A stretch of DNA of 50,475 nt from positions 1 to 50,475 of the forward strand of contig SLGK01000009.1 of NCBI GenBank assembly GCA_007123775.1. The letters run 5' to 3'. A model generated the notes under the pieces. The model did no database searches and had not been told where the DNA came from. It saw nothing but the letters and a program-made list of their open reading frames with translations. This DNA is from Anaerolineae bacterium (GTDB lineage Bacteria; Chloroflexota; Anaerolineae; Promineifilales; Promineifilaceae). Below, piece by piece: positions 1 through 9,445 of the stretch. Within the stretch, counting starts at the first letter, position 1. Every line of letters begins with the position of its first letter. The translations under genes were made by a program, and so were the position numbers.

Positions 1-83
1 TAGAGTGTAGAGTATAGAGTATAGAGACTTCTTTCTCTATCTCTACACTCCGTACTCTCTCTATCTCTACACTCCGTACTCTA
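1..83. repeat. GTAGAGTATAGAG-type self-complementary repeat
   Basis: Low-complexity DNA in which GTAGAGTATAGAG-like units on the left are answered by CTCTATCTCTACACTC units on the right, so each strand can fold on itself. A related stretch lies at 11970-12000. The stop codon of the reductase gene (minus strand, 81-83) is the CTA of the last CTCTATC unit, so the repeat touches the coding sequence. It runs off the left edge of the window. Confidence 0.7.
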
Positions 84-1478
84 TCTTTTGCCGGCCGCTG
101 TTAGCATTTGCTCAACCGTGGTGAATTTGAGGCGCGGCCGGCCGAGTTTGGCTCCGCGTGTCACTTCAACTTCATCTAGCTTTAGCCAGTCGTCGTAAGT
201 AAAGTAAAGGGGTTGTCGTTCGGCAATGAGATCAACGATGGCGGCCGGGTCTGGCTGAGCGGGGTGTAGGTGTTGACCCTGGGCCGCGTCCGCCAGCATC
301 AGCTCGACCGTTTCTACAGCGTCGGGCTTATTGGTGCCGATAACACCCGACGGCCCGCGTTTGATCCAGCCGGCCGTATAATGCCCCACCATCACTTCTC
401 TATTGTCACTCATCACCCGACCGGCTTCATTAAGAATGACGCCCCAGCTTTCGTTAAAAGGCACACCGGCTATGGGTACGCCATGATAACCAATCGAACG
501 GAAGACCAGGCCCACCGGCATCGTCTCGTATTGGTCGGTGGCGCGGGGACGCAGCGTACCGGCATCTGTTTGGTATAGTTCGTTTTTGACCAGACGAATT
601 TGCGCCACACGGCCGTTTTCATCACCAATCAGTTCGGTGGGTGAGACCAAAAAGCGCAGATGCAGGCGGCGCGATCTTCCGATTGGTTCCCGTCGGGCAT
701 GGCTCTGAATTAACTCTACCTTGCGCGTTGTGCCCCGGTCGGCACTGTCCATGGCGGCCCGGCTCAGCGGGTCCAACTCCGCCTCTTCCGGCAAAATGAT
801 GATGTCCGCATCTTCCATCTCGCCCAGCTCTTTCATTTCAGGCGTGGTAAATGCGGCCTGGGCCGGTCCGCGCCGGCCGATCATGTAAACCTCTTTGACG
901 CGGCTCTGGCTAAGGGCTTCTAGCGCGTAGTCGGCGATGTCGGTTTTGGCTAACTCAGCGGTGGTGCGGCACAAGATGCGGCACACATCCACAGCCACGT
1001 TACCCACGCCAATGACGGCCACCCGCTCCTGGGTCAGGTCAAATTCATAATCACGGTAGTCAGGATGGCCGTTATACCAGGCCACAAATTCGGTGGCGGC
1101 GTGACTGTTTTCCAGGTCAATGCCGGGAATGTTCAGGTTGCGGTCCGTTTGGGCGCCGGTTGTGTAGATGATTTGATGATAATGGTTGGCCAGGTCGGCC
1201 ACGCTAAGGTCTTTGCCGATCTCGACGTAGCCAAAAAAGCGAAAATTATCTTTCTGGGCAACGCGGTCGAAAATTTTGGTAACGGATTTGATCTTTTGGT
1301 GGTCGGGGGCGACGCCAGCCCGTACCAGGCCATAGGGGGTAGGTAAACGGTCGAACATGTCAACAGACACGGCCGTTTCGTTCTGCTTAAATAAATGTTC
1401 GGCGGCGTAAAATCCGGCCGGCCCCGCGCCAATAATGGCAACACGCAGGGGATTTTCATTACTGCCAATGTGGGTCAT
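81..1478 (-). CDS. Ferredoxin/adrenodoxin-type NADP reductase (FprA family)
   Basis: A 465-residue flavoprotein expected to pass electrons between NADPH and ferredoxin through FAD in the cytoplasm. The N-terminal Rossmann motif GAGPAGFYAAEHL (about residues 17-29) binds FAD. The segment LPTPYGLVRAGVAPDH is characteristic of the adrenodoxin reductase/FprA group, and a second dinucleotide motif, GVGNVAVDVCRIL (about 156-168), is the NADPH site. The C-terminal GWIKRGPSGVIGTNK block is also typical. The length matches FprA proteins of about 450-460 residues. The start follows an AGGAGC ribosome site. The stop codon lies inside the flanking repeat. No ferredoxin gene is seen beside it, so the redox partner is unknown. 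Confidence 0.93.
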   Translation of the reverse strand: MTHIGSNENPLRVAIIGAGPAGFYAAEHLFKQNETAVSVDMFDRLPTPYGLVRAGVAPDHQKIKSVTKIFDRVAQKDNFRFFGYVEIGKDLSVADLANHYHQIIYTTGAQTDRNLNIPGIDLENSHAATEFVAWYNGHPDYRDYEFDLTQERVAVIGVGNVAVDVCRILCRTTAELAKTDIADYALEALSQSRVKEVYMIGRRGPAQAAFTTPEMKELGEMEDADIIILPEEAELDPLSRAAMDSADRGTTRKVELIQSHARREPIGRSRRLHLRFLVSPTELIGDENGRVAQIRLVKNELYQTDAGTLRPRATDQYETMPVGLVFRSIGYHGVPIAGVPFNESWGVILNEAGRVMSDNREVMVGHYTAGWIKRGPSGVIGTNKPDAVETVELMLADAAQGQHLHPAQPDPAAIVDLIAERQPLYFTYDDWLKLDEVEVTRGAKLGRPRLKFTTVEQMLTAAGKR

Positions 1479-1496
1479 AGGTTGCTCCTGGGAAGT

Positions 1497-1572
1497 TTTT
1501 CGAATTACGAATTATGAATTACGAAGGATGGGTCAGTTTTGTTCGTCCTTTGTCCTTCCTAATTCGTCCTTT
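1497..1572. repeat. Intergenic GAATTACGAATTATG / TTCGTCC repeat
   Basis: The gap between the reductase and the CBS-pair gene is filled by GAATTACGAATTATGAATTACGA units followed by TTCGTCCTTTGTCCTTCC units. The same words recur at 36841-36875, 40747-40760 and in the 24.7-27.2 kb elements. No gene is seen in it. Confidence 0.6.
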
Positions 1573-1573
1573 T

Positions 1574-2008
1574 TTAGCTATCTTCCGCCATAATTTGCGT
1601 CTCAAGCGTGTCAATCTCGCCCAAATATTCATCACGCTGCGCCTTAATGATGTCGCCGATGGAGATGATACCGATTAGCTTTCCCTCGTCGACGATGGGC
1701 AGGTGGCGAAAGCGGCGCTCGGTCATCGTATGAATGACCTGGGCAATTTCGTCCTGGGGTAATCCGGTGATGACCTGTTTGGTCATGACGTCAGAGACAG
1801 GGCGTGCGAACAAGTTTTCATCCTCGATGGCAAAACGCACGATATCCCGTTCCGATAAAATACCGGACAGACTGCCGGCTTCATCCAGAATGACCAACAC
1901 GCCAATGTTGTGCTGGTGCAGCAAGACCAACGCCTCCCGGATTGTCTGGTCGGGCCTGATAGTGATAATGTCACGACGCTTGGTCGATAAGATACGGCTT
2001 ACTTTCAT
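1574..2008 (-). CDS. Two-CBS-domain protein
   Basis: A 144-residue soluble protein made almost only of a tandem CBS pair (about residues 8-62 and 72-130). These pairs form Bateman modules that bind adenosine nucleotides or S-adenosylmethionine and act as energy or ligand sensors. Diagnostic parts are the paired strands LVILDEAGSLSGILSERDIV and HLPIVDEGKLIGIISIGDII, each ending in the usual G-hydrophobic-(S)-x-x-D-I-(V/I) turn. A strong AAGGAGGT ribosome site precedes the ATG. There is no catalytic domain, so it probably acts in trans or as a stand-alone sensor. Its partner cannot be named from context. Confidence 0.9.
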   Translation of the reverse strand: MKVSRILSTKRRDIITIRPDQTIREALVLLHQHNIGVLVILDEAGSLSGILSERDIVRFAIEDENLFARPVSDVMTKQVITGLPQDEIAQVIHTMTERRFRHLPIVDEGKLIGIISIGDIIKAQRDEYLGEIDTLETQIMAEDS

Positions 2009-2093
2009 GTGGGACCTCCTTCACGTTGTAAGTGGCCGGTGACAGAGCGGCCGTCAGATGGCTGCCTGCCACCGGCCTACTGATAGTGGCTCC

Positions 2094-3479
2094 CTAATTG
2101 CCCATGGCCTGCTGCAACTGGCTGCAAGCCGGGCAGCTTCCGTCAGGGCGTAAAATAGCGTAACCGGCTTGCGGATCACCATTGGGATCATAGTGGGTAA
2201 AGTCTACGTTATAAACAATGAAAAGCGAAACCCGGCCCGTGTTACGCGCCGACGTCACTGCTTCACCCAACCATTGTGCGTGTTGGCCTACCGTTGTATT
2301 CGACGCCCAAGAAAAAGCGGGTGGTAGGCCGGGAAAGCCCTCGCCCGACAGGTAGCCCAATTCGGTAAAGCATACCTTACGTGCCCCGTTGAAGGTATTG
2401 TAATACAAATCCAATGTTGGACGAAAATACCAGCTATAGTGAGAGCCACCGGGATGGCCGCTAGAGACTAATGGCGAGGTTGCGCCAGCGTTGTGATGGG
2501 CACCAATACAGTCCATGTAGTTGACAGCCCCGGCCGCTCGCATACCGGCCAGATAGCGGCTGTCTGACCAGGCGTTGTGGCCGTTGTCAAAGCCGGTAGG
2601 GGCCAGTGCACCACTGATCACCATCACATTGGCATTGGCGCTCTTGATAGCATTGTAAGATGGGGCCAACATCTGGTTAACATAAGTGGTAGGGTTGATC
2701 TCGCCGGCAGGCCATTCGAAGTCTATATTCATCTCGTTCCAAACTTCGATGGCGTCCGGGCCGAGAGCAGCTACTTCACCGACAAAAGCGACGTAAGCGC
2801 CAAAATCAATGCTGCCCGGCGGCGGAAAGGCCGTTGCCCCGCTAATGGAAAGCAGGATTTTAAAGTTGTTTTGGTGGGCTTCGTTGATAATGGGGGCTAA
2901 CATGCTGGCCGATTGGCCGGGGTGCCATTTGTGCTGGATCTTAACCCAGCTCATACCGGCATCACGCATCAATTGGTGATTACCCAGGCCGAGTGTCTGG
3001 CCGCCCAAAGCAAAGTCGGCCGGTGATGGCGGGGGCGGGGGCTGGCCTGTGCCGGGAATGACCAGCACTTGCCCGACGTAAATCAGGTTGGGGTTGGGAA
3101 TATTGTTGATTTGGGCCAGTAGGGCTACCGTCGTACCAAAACGGCTGGCAATGCGAGACAAAGTGTCACCCCGTTGGACCACATAGGTGGTTTGGCCACC
3201 GGGCGGTGGCGGTGATGGTGGTGGGGTGGGGGCCGGCGGGGGCGGTGCTGGCGGCTGGCCAGCCTCCGGTATTTCTAGCAACTGCCCGGCATAGATGAGG
3301 TTAGGGTTGGGAATGTTGTTTAACTGAACAATCGCCTGAACAGTGGTGTTAAAGCGATTGGCAATGCCGGTCAAGGTATCGCCCCACTGTACGGTGTAGG
3401 TTAGGGCGGAAACGGCCGTTGCTGACCCTAACAACAAGATTAGAACAAAGGAAATCACGAACCAACGTCTCTGTTGCAT
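2094..3479 (-). CDS. Secreted LysM protein with glycoside-hydrolase-like domain
   Basis: Starting at the ATG 8 bases after AAGGAG, this gives about 461 residues, against 464 from an upstream GTG. An N-terminal signal peptide ([20 protein letters not shown]) is followed by two LysM modules (about 31-74 and 102-146) with [18 protein letters not shown] starts and [11 protein letters not shown] ends, joined by proline-rich linkers. LysM binds peptidoglycan or chitin-like glycans. The C-terminal 300 residues look like a TIM-barrel glycosidase of the GH5/GH39 type: IEVWNEMN near 251 offers a candidate acid/base Glu and CFTELGY near 377 a candidate nucleophile Glu. It is probably extracellular and bound to the wall. 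The substrate is unknown and the catalytic assignment is inferred from motif spacing only. Confidence 0.82.
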   Translation of the reverse strand: MQQRRWFVISFVLILLLGSATAVSALTYTVQWGDTLTGIANRFNTTVQAIVQLNNIPNPNLIYAGQLLEIPEAGQPPAPPPPAPTPPPSPPPPGGQTTYVVQRGDTLSRIASRFGTTVALLAQINNIPNPNLIYVGQVLVIPGTGQPPPPPSPADFALGGQTLGLGNHQLMRDAGMSWVKIQHKWHPGQSASMLAPIINEAHQNNFKILLSISGATAFPPPGSIDFGAYVAFVGEVAALGPDAIEVWNEMNIDFEWPAGEINPTTYVNQMLAPSYNAIKSANANVMVISGALAPTGFDNGHNAWSDSRYLAGMRAAGAVNYMDCIGAHHNAGATSPLVSSGHPGGSHYSWYFRPTLDLYYNTFNGARKVCFTELGYLSGEGFPGLPPAFSWASNTTVGQHAQWLGEAVTSARNTGRVSLFIVYNVDFTHYDPNGDPQAGYAILRPDGSCPACSQLQQAMGN

Positions 3480-3640
3480 CTGGCACACTCCTTTTAACTG
3501 AAGTCAAACCTCCGAATATTAGACTTGCTCTTGCCTATTTTACCAGATGCCCGCTATCTGTCACCTGTGGACCATGTGCTGCTGCCTGAGCGCTTCCAAG
3601 CCGGGTTTTTGGCGAAATATCCGTTTCCGGTCCCTATAGA

Positions 3641-3669
3641 TTGACAATTTGGCCTAATGATTTAACAAT
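3641..3669 (+). promoter_or_regulatory. Sigma70-type promoter for the cystathionine beta-synthase / sucAB run
   Basis: A perfect TTGACA at 3641-3646 is followed by a 17-base spacer and AACAAT (4 of 6) at 3664-3669. The predicted leader is about 75 bases and contains a hairpin (TAGCCG 3715-3720 with CGGCTA 3728-3733) just before the AGGTGAGAG ribosome site. No known riboswitch consensus was recognised. Confidence 0.5.
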
Positions 3670-3752
3670 TAAGGTAAACTATTTCCCGTCATTCGGAAGA
3701 TGGTTAGTTCAAACTAGCCGTTTTCTGCGGCTAAACTCCAGGTAGGTGAGAG

Positions 3753-5195
3753 ATGCTAACCTTAGAACGAGACTCCAATTTGACCAAAGATATTGATTTT
3801 GAAGAGATAGAATATTACAACAACATTGTGGAAACCATAGGCAACACCCCGTTGGTGAGGCTCAATGCCGTAGTTCGTGATTTGCCCTGTCCTGTCTTGG
3901 CCAAGGTGGAGTTCTTTAACCCTGGTGGCTCGGTCAAAGATCGTATCGGCTGGACCATTATTGAGGACGCTGAGCGGCAGGGGCTGCTCAAGCCGGGCGG
4001 TACCATTGTGGAAGCCACGTCGGGCAATACGGGTGTGGGTCTGGCTATCGCTGCTGCCCTAAAAGGGTATCGCTGCATTTTCGTGATGCCCGACAAGATG
4101 TCGCAGGAGAAGATTTTGCTGCTGCGGGCGTATGGGGCGCGGGTGGTGGTGACGCCAACGGCCGTTGAGCCAGATGATCCCCGCAGTTATTATTCGGTAG
4201 CCGATCGACTGGTAGAAGAGACGCCCAACGCTATTTTAGCCAACCAGTATCACAATCCGGTCAATCCTCAAACCCACTACGAAACGACCGGGCCAGAGCT
4301 GTGGCGGCAAACGCGCGGTCGCATTGCCCATTTTGTGGCCGGCATGGGCACGGGGGGAACGATTACGGGGGTCGGCCGTTACCTCAAAGAGCGTAATCCC
4401 AAGATTCAAATTGTGGGCGTAGACCCCGTTGGCTCTATCTTGTATGAACTGCACCGCAGCGGCCAGGAGGTCAAAGCGGAAAGCTACAAGGTCGAGGGCA
4501 TTGGTGAAGATTTTCTACCCACGACGACCGACCTCAGCGTCATTGACCACATTGTGCAGGTGACGGACAGGGAGAGCTTTATGATGACGCGGCGGCTGGT
4601 GCGCGAGGAAGGTATTTTTTCGGGCGGATCGTGTGGCTCGGCTGTGGCCGGGGCGATCAAGTATGCCCGCGAGCAGCGGCTGGGGCCGCAGGAAGTGGTG
4701 GTGGTGCTACTGCCGGATTCTGGCTCGCGCTATTTGAGCAAAGTCTTTGACGATGATTGGATGCGGGAGAATGGTTTTCTGGAGCGGGCCTGGGTAGATT
4801 ATCGGGCGCATGACGTGCAGGAGGTGAAGGGGGAGCGCGAGTTGATTACGGCCGTTCCCACTGACCGTATGACTGATGTGGTACGTCGCATGAAGGAGTA
4901 TAATGTGTCGCAACTGCCGGTGGTGGCTGAAAACGGCCGTTTGCTCGGCATTGTCACTGAAATCGACTTGCTCAACCATTTGCTCCTTTCCGACCACGTT
5001 CACCAGCCCGACGAGACCATCGAATCGGTCATTGATACCAACGTACCCGTCGTCAGCCCCAACGCCCCGCTAGAAACCCTGATGGGCATTTTGGGCCACA
5101 ACAATGTCGTTATTCTCACCACCGACGACAAGGTACAGGGCATTTTGAGCAAGATCGACATTCTTGATTTCCTCTCATCACAGATGAGTAGCTAA
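3753..5195 (+). CDS. Cystathionine beta-synthase with C-terminal CBS pair
   Basis: A 480-residue PLP enzyme of the cysteine synthase / cystathionine beta-synthase family, which condenses serine (or an activated serine) with homocysteine in transsulfuration. The PLP lysine lies in NPGGSVKDRIG (about 62-72), the substrate loop is TSGNTGVGLAIA, and the phosphate loop is GTGGTITGVGRYLKE. FVMPDKMSQEK is the version of this motif usual in cystathionine beta-synthases rather than CysK. Residues about 350-480 form a CBS pair, as in the human enzyme, likely a regulatory module. The gene ends 14 bases before the 2-oxoglutarate dehydrogenase start, so the two are probably co-transcribed. A cysteine synthase activity cannot be excluded. 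Confidence 0.88.
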   Translation: MLTLERDSNLTKDIDFEEIEYYNNIVETIGNTPLVRLNAVVRDLPCPVLAKVEFFNPGGSVKDRIGWTIIEDAERQGLLKPGGTIVEATSGNTGVGLAIAAALKGYRCIFVMPDKMSQEKILLLRAYGARVVVTPTAVEPDDPRSYYSVADRLVEETPNAILANQYHNPVNPQTHYETTGPELWRQTRGRIAHFVAGMGTGGTITGVGRYLKERNPKIQIVGVDPVGSILYELHRSGQEVKAESYKVEGIGEDFLPTTTDLSVIDHIVQVTDRESFMMTRRLVREEGIFSGGSCGSAVAGAIKYAREQRLGPQEVVVVLLPDSGSRYLSKVFDDDWMRENGFLERAWVDYRAHDVQEVKGERELITAVPTDRMTDVVRRMKEYNVSQLPVVAENGRLLGIVTEIDLLNHLLLSDHVHQPDETIESVIDTNVPVVSPNAPLETLMGILGHNNVVILTTDDKVQGILSKIDILDFLSSQMSS

Positions 5196-5209
5196 TTTCA
5201 AACAATCCC

Positions 5210-8023
5210 ATGACTCTTTGGCAAGAATTTCACGGACCCAACGCTGGCTATATTTTAGAATTGTACGAACGGTATCAACAAAACCCCGATGCCGTTGATG
5301 CGGAAACACGCCGCTTTTTTGAACAAAACGGGCATGAACTGCAGCGCCTGGACCAGATAGAGACGATAGAAGCGACCGCCCCGGCCGATCTGCCGCTGCC
5401 CCTCGATAAAATCATCGGGGCTGTCAATCTGGCCCAAACCATCCGCGAGTATGGCCATTTAGATGCCCAACTCGATCCGCTAGGCGGCTCGCCTCCCGGC
5501 GAAGCCTCCCTGACGCTGGCATATCACAACCTGACGGCCGACGACCTGCGCCAACTGCCCGCCAGTCTGATTGGCGGCCCGCCGGCCCAGCCGGCCAGCA
5601 ACGCCTACGAAGCCATCCAGGCCCTACGCGACATCTATTCCAGCACCATCGGCTACGATTATGACCATCTGCGCCACGCCACCGAGCGGGACTGGCTGCG
5701 CGAGGCGGCCGAAACCCGCCGTTTTCGCCCTCCCAACCAGCCGTGTGACGATGAAGCCCTGCTGCGCCGTCTGACCGAAGTGGAAACTTTCGAGCTGTTC
5801 CTGCACCGCATCTTCCCCGGCAAAACCCGCTTTTCTATCGAAGGGCTGGATATGATGGTGCCGATGATTGATGAGATGATCGGCGGCGGGGCCGAGGCCG
5901 GTATTTACACCGTTTTGCTGGGCATGGCCCATCGCGGCCGGCTTAACGTTTTGGCCCACGTTCTCAACCAGTCCTACGAAGAGATTTTGACCCAGTTCAA
6001 AGACCCCGATCCCCAGGACAATTACAACCTGCGGAACACACGCGGCTGGACGGGCGACGTGAAATATCATGCGGGCGCCCGCCACACGCTGGGCATAGCC
6101 CACAAGGAGGCGGTGGATGTGGTGGTCAAAATGGCCCCTAATCCCAGCCATTTGGAGCATGTTAACCCGGTAGTGGCGGGCATGGCGCGGGCGGATGGCA
6201 CGTTTGTAGACCAGCCGGGCCATCCCCGCTTCGATCACTCAATTACGCTGCCCCTGCTCATTCATGGAGATGCGGCCTTCCCCGGCCAGGGGATTGTGGC
6301 CGAGACGCTGAATATGTACCGGCTGCGCGGCTATCGCATTGGCGGTACGATTCATATTATCGCTAATAATCAGGTTGGGTTTACCACAGATGATTGGGCA
6401 GCCCGCAGTATGCTCTATGCCAGCGACCTGGCTAAAGGGTTCAAATTCCCGGTGGTGCATGTGAACGCCGATGACCCGTATGCCTGCATTGAGGTGGCGC
6501 GGCTGGCGATTGCCTACCGCCAAAAATTCCACAAAGATTTTCTGATTGACCTGGTGGGCTATCGTCGCTATGGTCATAATGAGGGGGATGAGCCGCGTTT
6601 TACCCAGCCGATGATGTACCGCAAGGTTGAAAATCATCCTACGGTGCGCCATTTGTTGGGCGAGCAGTTGGTCCAGGCGGGCAAGATTGGGGCTGATCTG
6701 CCGGAGCAACTGGTGCAGGATCATATGAATAAGATGCAGACGATCTATGAATCGCTGCAAGTGGCCGAAATTGCTGACAAGTTGGAGCCGCAGTTAGAGT
6801 TACCCCCGGAGGGCGCGGCGCAAAAAGTGGAAACGGCCGTTTCCATCCCATCCCTGCGCCAACTCAACCAATCCCTCCTGCAAATTCCCGACGGCTTCAA
6901 CATTAACCCCAAGCTGGTGCGTGGTATGAAACGTCGCCAGCAAGCGTTTGAGCAGGTTGACGAAAAAGTGGTTGATTGGGCCACTGCCGAAGATTTGGCC
7001 CTGGCCTCCATTTTGGCCGACGGCATCGCTATCCGCTTTACTGGCGAGGACGTAGAGCGGGGCACATTCAGCCACCGCCACGCCATCTGGCACGACATGG
7101 AAACCGGCAAGGTCCATGTACCCCTGCAACAAATTCCGCAGGCCAAAGCCGCCTTTGAAATTCGCAACAGTCCCCTGTCAGAAAATGCGGCCATCGGCTT
7201 TGAGTATGGCTACAACATTCAGGCTCCGGAGCGGCTGGTAATTTGGGAAGCCCAATATGGTGACTTTATTAACACTGCCCAGGCGATCATTGATGAGTTT
7301 GTGGTCAGCGGCAAGGCGAAGTGGGAGCAGACGCCTTCGCTGGTGCTGCTGCTGCCGCACGGCTATGAGGGGCAGGGGCCGGACCATTCGACCGGCCGGC
7401 TGGAGCGTTTCTTGAACATGGCGGCTAAGACCAATATGCGGATTGCTAACCCGACAACGGCCGTTCAATATTTCCATCTGCTGCGGCGACAAGCCCTGCT
7501 GCTCAAGACCGACCCGCTGCCCCTGATTGTGATGACCCCTAAGAGCCTGCTGCGCCATCCCCGCTCGGCCTCGGCCCTGAAAGAGTTTGAGGGGAGATGG
7601 CAGCCGGTGATTGATGATGAACTGGCCGCTGCCCAGCCGGACAAAATCCGTCGCCTGGTATTTTGCAGTGGCAAGGTGCATGTGGACTTATTCAACGTGC
7701 AGCAGCGTTTGCTGGCAGAGGATGATCGGCTGGATGTGGCTCTGGTGCGGGTGGAGCAGCTTTACTCGTTCCCCGAAAAGGAGATCGGCCAGATTTTGGA
7801 CAGCTACCCTAACATTGAGGAAGTGGTCTGGATGCAGGAAGAACCGGCCAATATGGGGGCCTGGATTTATATGCAGCCCCGTTTGAATCGCCTGATAAAC
7901 GGCCGTTGGTCTTTGCGCTATATCGGCCGGCCGCGTCGGGCCAGCCCCGCCGAAGGCTCAACCGCCTGGCACAACCGCAATCAGCAGGCTATTACGGAAC
8001 ATGCGTTTAATTTTGAAGAGTAG
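5210..8023 (+). CDS. sucA: 2-oxoglutarate dehydrogenase E1 component
   Basis: A 937-residue thiamine-diphosphate enzyme that decarboxylates 2-oxoglutarate and hands the succinyl group to the lipoyl arm of E2 in the TCA cycle. The start MTLWQEFHGPNAGYILELYE matches the E1o N-terminal helix that docks E2. HRGRLNVL (about 241), HGDAAFPGQG (about 352) and YRRYGHNEGDEP belong to the ThDP domain, and the C-terminal WMQEEPANMGAW is typical of E1o. The length agrees with SucA (about 930) and not with the longer mycobacterial fusion. It follows the beta-synthase gene closely and is followed by E2. No E3 gene is seen here. Confidence 0.97.
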   Translation: MTLWQEFHGPNAGYILELYERYQQNPDAVDAETRRFFEQNGHELQRLDQIETIEATAPADLPLPLDKIIGAVNLAQTIREYGHLDAQLDPLGGSPPGEASLTLAYHNLTADDLRQLPASLIGGPPAQPASNAYEAIQALRDIYSSTIGYDYDHLRHATERDWLREAAETRRFRPPNQPCDDEALLRRLTEVETFELFLHRIFPGKTRFSIEGLDMMVPMIDEMIGGGAEAGIYTVLLGMAHRGRLNVLAHVLNQSYEEILTQFKDPDPQDNYNLRNTRGWTGDVKYHAGARHTLGIAHKEAVDVVVKMAPNPSHLEHVNPVVAGMARADGTFVDQPGHPRFDHSITLPLLIHGDAAFPGQGIVAETLNMYRLRGYRIGGTIHIIANNQVGFTTDDWAARSMLYASDLAKGFKFPVVHVNADDPYACIEVARLAIAYRQKFHKDFLIDLVGYRRYGHNEGDEPRFTQPMMYRKVENHPTVRHLLGEQLVQAGKIGADLPEQLVQDHMNKMQTIYESLQVAEIADKLEPQLELPPEGAAQKVETAVSIPSLRQLNQSLLQIPDGFNINPKLVRGMKRRQQAFEQVDEKVVDWATAEDLALASILADGIAIRFTGEDVERGTFSHRHAIWHDMETGKVHVPLQQIPQAKAAFEIRNSPLSENAAIGFEYGYNIQAPERLVIWEAQYGDFINTAQAIIDEFVVSGKAKWEQTPSLVLLLPHGYEGQGPDHSTGRLERFLNMAAKTNMRIANPTTAVQYFHLLRRQALLLKTDPLPLIVMTPKSLLRHPRSASALKEFEGRWQPVIDDELAAAQPDKIRRLVFCSGKVHVDLFNVQQRLLAEDDRLDVALVRVEQLYSFPEKEIGQILDSYPNIEEVVWMQEEPANMGAWIYMQPRLNRLINGRWSLRYIGRPRRASPAEGSTAWHNRNQQAITEHAFNFEE

Positions 8024-8092
8024 CGAGGTGGCGAAGTGGCGTGGCGGCGAAGTTACTTCGCCACTCCGCCGCTCCGCCACTCCGCAACATTG
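8024..8092. repeat. GCGAAGTGGCG / CGCCACTTCGCC repeat between sucA and sucB
   Basis: The sucA-sucB gap is filled by GCGAGGTGGCGAAGTGGCG on the left and its complement (CTTCGCCACTCCGCC) on the right, giving a long hairpin. The same family occurs at 11880-11955, 22625-22690 and 48782-48838. The E2 reading frame is open through it, but that extension is repeat-derived and not conserved. Confidence 0.75.
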
Positions 8093-8104
8093 AGGAGAGA
8101 CTAC

Positions 8105-9358
8105 ATGCCAACGAGAGAGGTAAAAGTGCCCCAAATGGGCGAATCGGTCGTGGAAGCAACGGTGGGTGAATGGTTAATAGAGGTCGGCGACCAGGTTTCG
8201 GTGGGGGATGTGCTGGTTTCCCTGGAGACGGACAAGGTTGATGTGGAAGTCGGCGCGGAAGCGTCTGGTGTTCTGACGGAGATTAAGCACGAATCGGGCG
8301 CGGATGTGGCGGTGGGGGATGTGTTGGCCCTGCTGGACACAGAAGCGGTCGGTGAAACCAGTGCTGATGAACCTGATGAGCCGGAGACGGAAACGGCCGT
8401 ATCCGAACCCACTTCACCCCCATCTGACAAAGAAAAAGTCACCCCTGTTGCTCGCCGTCTGGCTGAGGATGAAGGGGTTGATTTAAGCCAGATAGAAGGC
8501 ACGGGCAGCAGCGGCCGTATCACCAAGCAAGACGTAGCAGGCTATCTCAGCCAGCAAAAAGAAAGCCAGCCCGCGTCCCAGGCAGAGCTGAAGCCATCGC
8601 CCGCTCCGGCTGCCCCGGCTAAAGAAGCCCAACCAGCCCCATCCGCCGCCAGCCAGCCTGACCGCGAAGAACGGATTCGCATGTCCCGCCGCCGCCGTAC
8701 CATTGCCCAGCGGCTGGTCGAGGCTCAACAAACGGCCGCCATGCTCACCACCTTCAACGAAGTAGACATGAGCGCGGTTATGGATATGCGTAAACGGCGG
8801 CAAGAAGGCTTCGTTGAGCGGCACGGTGTTAAGCTCGGCTTTACCTCCTTCTTTGTCAAGGCGACCATTGGTGCGCTCAAAGCGTTCCCCCGCCTCAACG
8901 CTGAAATTGACGGCGACGAGATGGTCATCAAGCATTATTACGATATTGGCATTGCTGTGGGGGCCGAAGAAGGGCTGGTTGTGCCCGTGGTGCGCGACGC
9001 CGACCGCAAATCATTCGCCCAGATTGAGCAGGATGTGAAGGATATGGCCACCAAAGCCCGCGAAGGCAGCCTCAGCCTGGACGACCTGCGCGGTGGTACG
9101 TTTACCATCACCAACGGCGGTATTTTTGGCTCGATGCTCAGTACGCCCATTCTCAATCCGCCGCAGGTGGGTATTTTGGGGCTGCACAACATCGTGGAAC
9201 GGCCGATTGTCATCAATGGCGCGGTCGAGATACGGCCGATTATGTACCTGGCCCTCTCTTATGACCACCGCATCGTAGACGGCCGTGAGGCGGTCTTGTT
9301 TTTGGTGCGCGTCAAAGAGTTGATCGAAGACCCGGAAAGCTTGCTGCTGGCTGGTTAG
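8105..9358 (+). CDS. sucB: Dihydrolipoamide succinyltransferase (E2 of 2-oxoglutarate dehydrogenase)
   Basis: A 417-residue E2 that carries the lipoyl arm and transfers succinyl groups to CoA. The start is the ATG after GAGGAGAG; an upstream in-frame extension reads only repeat DNA. The lipoyl domain occupies residues 1-77 with the modified Lys in [10 protein letters not shown] (about 42). An acidic, Ala/Pro-rich linker leads to the E1/E3-binding domain ([16 protein letters not shown] to GRITKQDV, about 115-150), a second linker, and the catalytic domain ending in [15 protein letters not shown] with the HxxxD active-site pair. The position after sucA supports a succinyl rather than an acetyl donor. 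The LplA at 36.9 kb is a plausible lipoylating enzyme. Confidence 0.95.
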   Translation: MPTREVKVPQMGESVVEATVGEWLIEVGDQVSVGDVLVSLETDKVDVEVGAEASGVLTEIKHESGADVAVGDVLALLDTEAVGETSADEPDEPETETAVSEPTSPPSDKEKVTPVARRLAEDEGVDLSQIEGTGSSGRITKQDVAGYLSQQKESQPASQAELKPSPAPAAPAKEAQPAPSAASQPDREERIRMSRRRRTIAQRLVEAQQTAAMLTTFNEVDMSAVMDMRKRRQEGFVERHGVKLGFTSFFVKATIGALKAFPRLNAEIDGDEMVIKHYYDIGIAVGAEEGLVVPVVRDADRKSFAQIEQDVKDMATKAREGSLSLDDLRGGTFTITNGGIFGSMLSTPILNPPQVGILGLHNIVERPIVINGAVEIRPIMYLALSYDHRIVDGREAVLFLVRVKELIEDPESLLLAG

Positions 9359-9374
9359 GCGTAAAACGAAAATT

Positions 9375-9426
9375 TGTAGCGCAAACATCCCTGTTTGCGC
9401 GGTCAAGCAGGGATGCTTGACCTACA
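9375..9426. repeat. Double-hairpin element with complementary loops
   Basis: Between TGTAG and CTACA lie two perfect 9-bp hairpins side by side: GCGCAAACA-tccc-TGTTTGCGC and GGTCAAGCA-ggga-TGCTTGACC. The two four-base loops are complementary, so the whole element is also palindromic. The same architecture recurs at 17215-17271 with different stems. It lies between sucB and the phosphoesterase gene and may act as terminator or processing site. Confidence 0.8.
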
Positions 9427-9445
9427 TTCTCATAGGAGCAACACC

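Noticed and set aside
3670..3752. SAM or other riboswitch ahead of the cystathionine beta-synthase
   Set aside because: Only a simple hairpin is visible; the leader is too short for a SAM riboswitch and no conserved core was found.
5624..6238. Long open frame antisense to sucA
   Set aside because: It is a shadow of a conserved high-GC gene; no family resemblance or ribosome site.
8036..8104. N-terminal extension of the E2 reading frame
   Set aside because: It is read from the GCGAAGTGGCG repeat; the ATG at 8105 has a ribosome site and begins the conserved lipoyl domain.
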